Shown in pieces: positions 4,578 to 5,658 of a DNA stretch of 5,658 nt; positions within the stretch are counted from its first letter, which is position 1; each line of letters opens with the position of its first letter. The notes under the pieces were generated by a model. It was not told the DNA's origin and did not search any database. It saw nothing but the letters and a program-made list of their open reading frames with translations. Location of the stretch: positions 1-5,658 of the forward strand of contig JAHJDU010000241.1 of NCBI GenBank assembly GCA_018812385.1, in the 5' to 3' direction. Source of the stretch: Pseudomonadota bacterium. GTDB lineage: Bacteria; Desulfobacterota; Desulfobacteria; Desulfobacterales; Desulfobacteraceae. The position numbers and the translations under genes were made by a program.

Positions 4578-5658
4578 CCCAAAAAGCAAATTTCTTTAAG
4601 CTCGGCCTGTTTGTGATTATTGCATTTGGACTTGGGGCAACATTTTTAATCATTTTCGGAGCAGGACAATTTTTCAAAAAAGAACTGCTTGCTGAAACAT
4701 GTTTTAATGAGTCTGTACAAGGATTAAGTATCGGATCTGAGGTCAAATATAAAGGGATAAAAATCGGATCTGTCAAATCCATGACCAGTGCTGCCCAGGT
4801 CTATCAGACAAAGTCAGATTATGTGCTGGTCATCATATCTCTCGAAGACGGCATCTCCCTGGGCCAGACAGGGGACTCTGCCAAAAATAGAATCCAAAAC
4901 GCCATCAATGACAATCTTTCAATCCGGCTCTCATTTAAAGGGCTGACCGGAGTAGCTTATCTTGAAACCGATTATTCAGTAAAAGATCCCAATGACAAGC
5001 TTGATATTTCCTGGACACCAAAAAACATTTATATACCGTCAAAAAAAAGCAATATGAAACAGTTTGGCGATGCCCTTAACCAAATTCTTGACAGCCTTGC
5101 ATCCATCAATATGAAAGGGATTACACTGGATATCGAAACCCTTTTAAAGACCCTGGATCAAAAAGCCAATAACTTTGATATCGATAATATCTCCAGCCTG
5201 GCCGCATCATTGTTAAAAGAACTCAAAGACACCAACCAGAAGATCAACACGGCAATTGGATCTGCCAAGGTCAAACGCCTTCTGGATGATGCCCAAACCT
5301 CTTTTTCTGAACTGAGGACCATTGTTGAAACAGCTAAAACCCCTTTGAACAAGGCTATCAATGATTTTCAAAAAGCGGCCGACAGCACAAAGAATATGGC
5401 TGCAGGACTTGAAACCCGACTGTCCCCCAGGATTGACAGCCTGTCTTCCAACCTGGACCGATTGACGGAAAGCCTTGCTGCTACGTCAGGACTTCTGGAG
5501 AATATGGTCTGGCTGAATTCCGACAAGATCAAGCTTATCATTGAAAATATTGAAACCACTTCTGAAAACTTAAAACAAATGAGCAAAGATATAAGAAGAT
5601 ATCCCGGCAGGCTGCTCTTTGAAAAACCACCGGAAAAAAGCAATATGGAGAAAAAAGA
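4574..5658 (+). CDS. mlaD: MlaD-family MCE-domain lipid-binding protein (3' end off window)
   Basis: The open frame runs 361 complete codons to the window edge without a stop. Residues 9-31 form one membrane-spanning anchor following a short positively charged N-terminus. About 40-135 is a single MCE domain with FNESVQGLSIGSEVKYKGIKIGSV (44-67 in outline: Gly50, Gly54, V58, Gly61, Gly65) and the closing GLTGVAYLE (123-131). From about 155 a long, predominantly helical periplasmic tail follows, with Leu/Ile-rich repeats (for example 165-195, 205-230, 245-300), ending in YPGRLLFEKPP (343-353), a motif usually near the C-terminus of this family. E. coli MlaD is only about 183 residues, so this is a long form, more like the tail of PqiB. 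Start: the ATG overlaps the mlaF stop (ATGA, 4574-4577) and has an AAGGTG Shine-Dalgarno (4564-4569). MlaD hexamers sit on the periplasmic face of MlaE and conduct lipid. The true C-terminus is probably only slightly beyond the edge. Confidence 0.92.
   Translation, partial: MTQKANFFKLGLFVIIAFGLGATFLIIFGAGQFFKKELLAETCFNESVQGLSIGSEVKYKGIKIGSVKSMTSAAQVYQTKSDYVLVIISLEDGISLGQTGDSAKNRIQNAINDNLSIRLSFKGLTGVAYLETDYSVKDPNDKLDISWTPKNIYIPSKKSNMKQFGDALNQILDSLASINMKGITLDIETLLKTLDQKANNFDIDNISSLAASLLKELKDTNQKINTAIGSAKVKRLLDDAQTSFSELRTIVETAKTPLNKAINDFQKAADSTKNMAAGLETRLSPRIDSLSSNLDRLTESLAATSGLLENMVWLNSDKIKLIIENIETTSENLKQMSKDIRRYPGRLLFEKPPEKSNMEKK

Noticed and set aside
1..5658. CRISPR array, insertion sequence, tRNA/rRNA, toxin-antitoxin or phage genes
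   Set aside because: No regularly spaced repeats, transposase or integrase motifs, cloverleaf sequences or phage-like frames were found on either strand. Nearly all the sequence is explained by six conserved genes.

Overview
The window reads as ordinary chromosomal DNA from an anaerobic Gram-negative bacterium. The best guess is a Desulfobacterota (deltaproteobacterial) sulfate reducer of the Desulfobacter/Desulfobacula type. This rests on the ferredoxin-nitroreductase fusion (typical of anaerobes), the STAS-MlaE fusion with a long MlaD (Gram-negative envelope lipid transport), the AT-leaning base composition, and a PrmA-like paralogue whose style I associate with that group. The taxonomy is inference; no marker gene settles it.

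Layout, left to right. Positions 1-1472 carry two minus-strand genes that probably form one transcription unit: a PrmA-like methyltransferase (1472 to 651) followed by a ferredoxin-nitroreductase protein (597 to 1, running off the left edge). A 122-bp divergent intergenic region (1473-1594) holds a good candidate promoter for the rightward gene and a weaker back-to-back one for the leftward genes. Position 1595 begins prmA proper, the ribosomal protein L11 methyltransferase. After a 170-bp gap with a candidate promoter, a short inverted repeat and a 17-bp tandem repeat, a tightly packed lipid-transport operon begins: STAS-mlaE (2686-3813), mlaF (3810-4577) and mlaD (4574 to beyond the right edge). 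Both junctions are 4-bp ATGA overlaps.

How the genes work together: MlaE (permease with a built-in MlaB-like STAS domain), MlaF (ATPase) and MlaD (membrane-anchored MCE protein with a long helical tail) should form an inner-membrane MlaFEDB-type complex moving lipid between the inner and outer membranes. No MlaC, MlaA or PqiC-like partner lies in the window; the operon continues past the right edge. The left half holds two head-to-head members of the PrmA methyltransferase family, one apparently canonical and one with a remodelled N-terminal region and altered active-site surroundings.

I do not see a defence system, mobile element, CRISPR array or RNA gene. The points most worth checking are the divergent PrmA-like paralogue of unknown substrate, the Asp-for-Cys change in the ferredoxin domain, the long single-MCE MlaD, and the tandem repeat in the mlaE leader.
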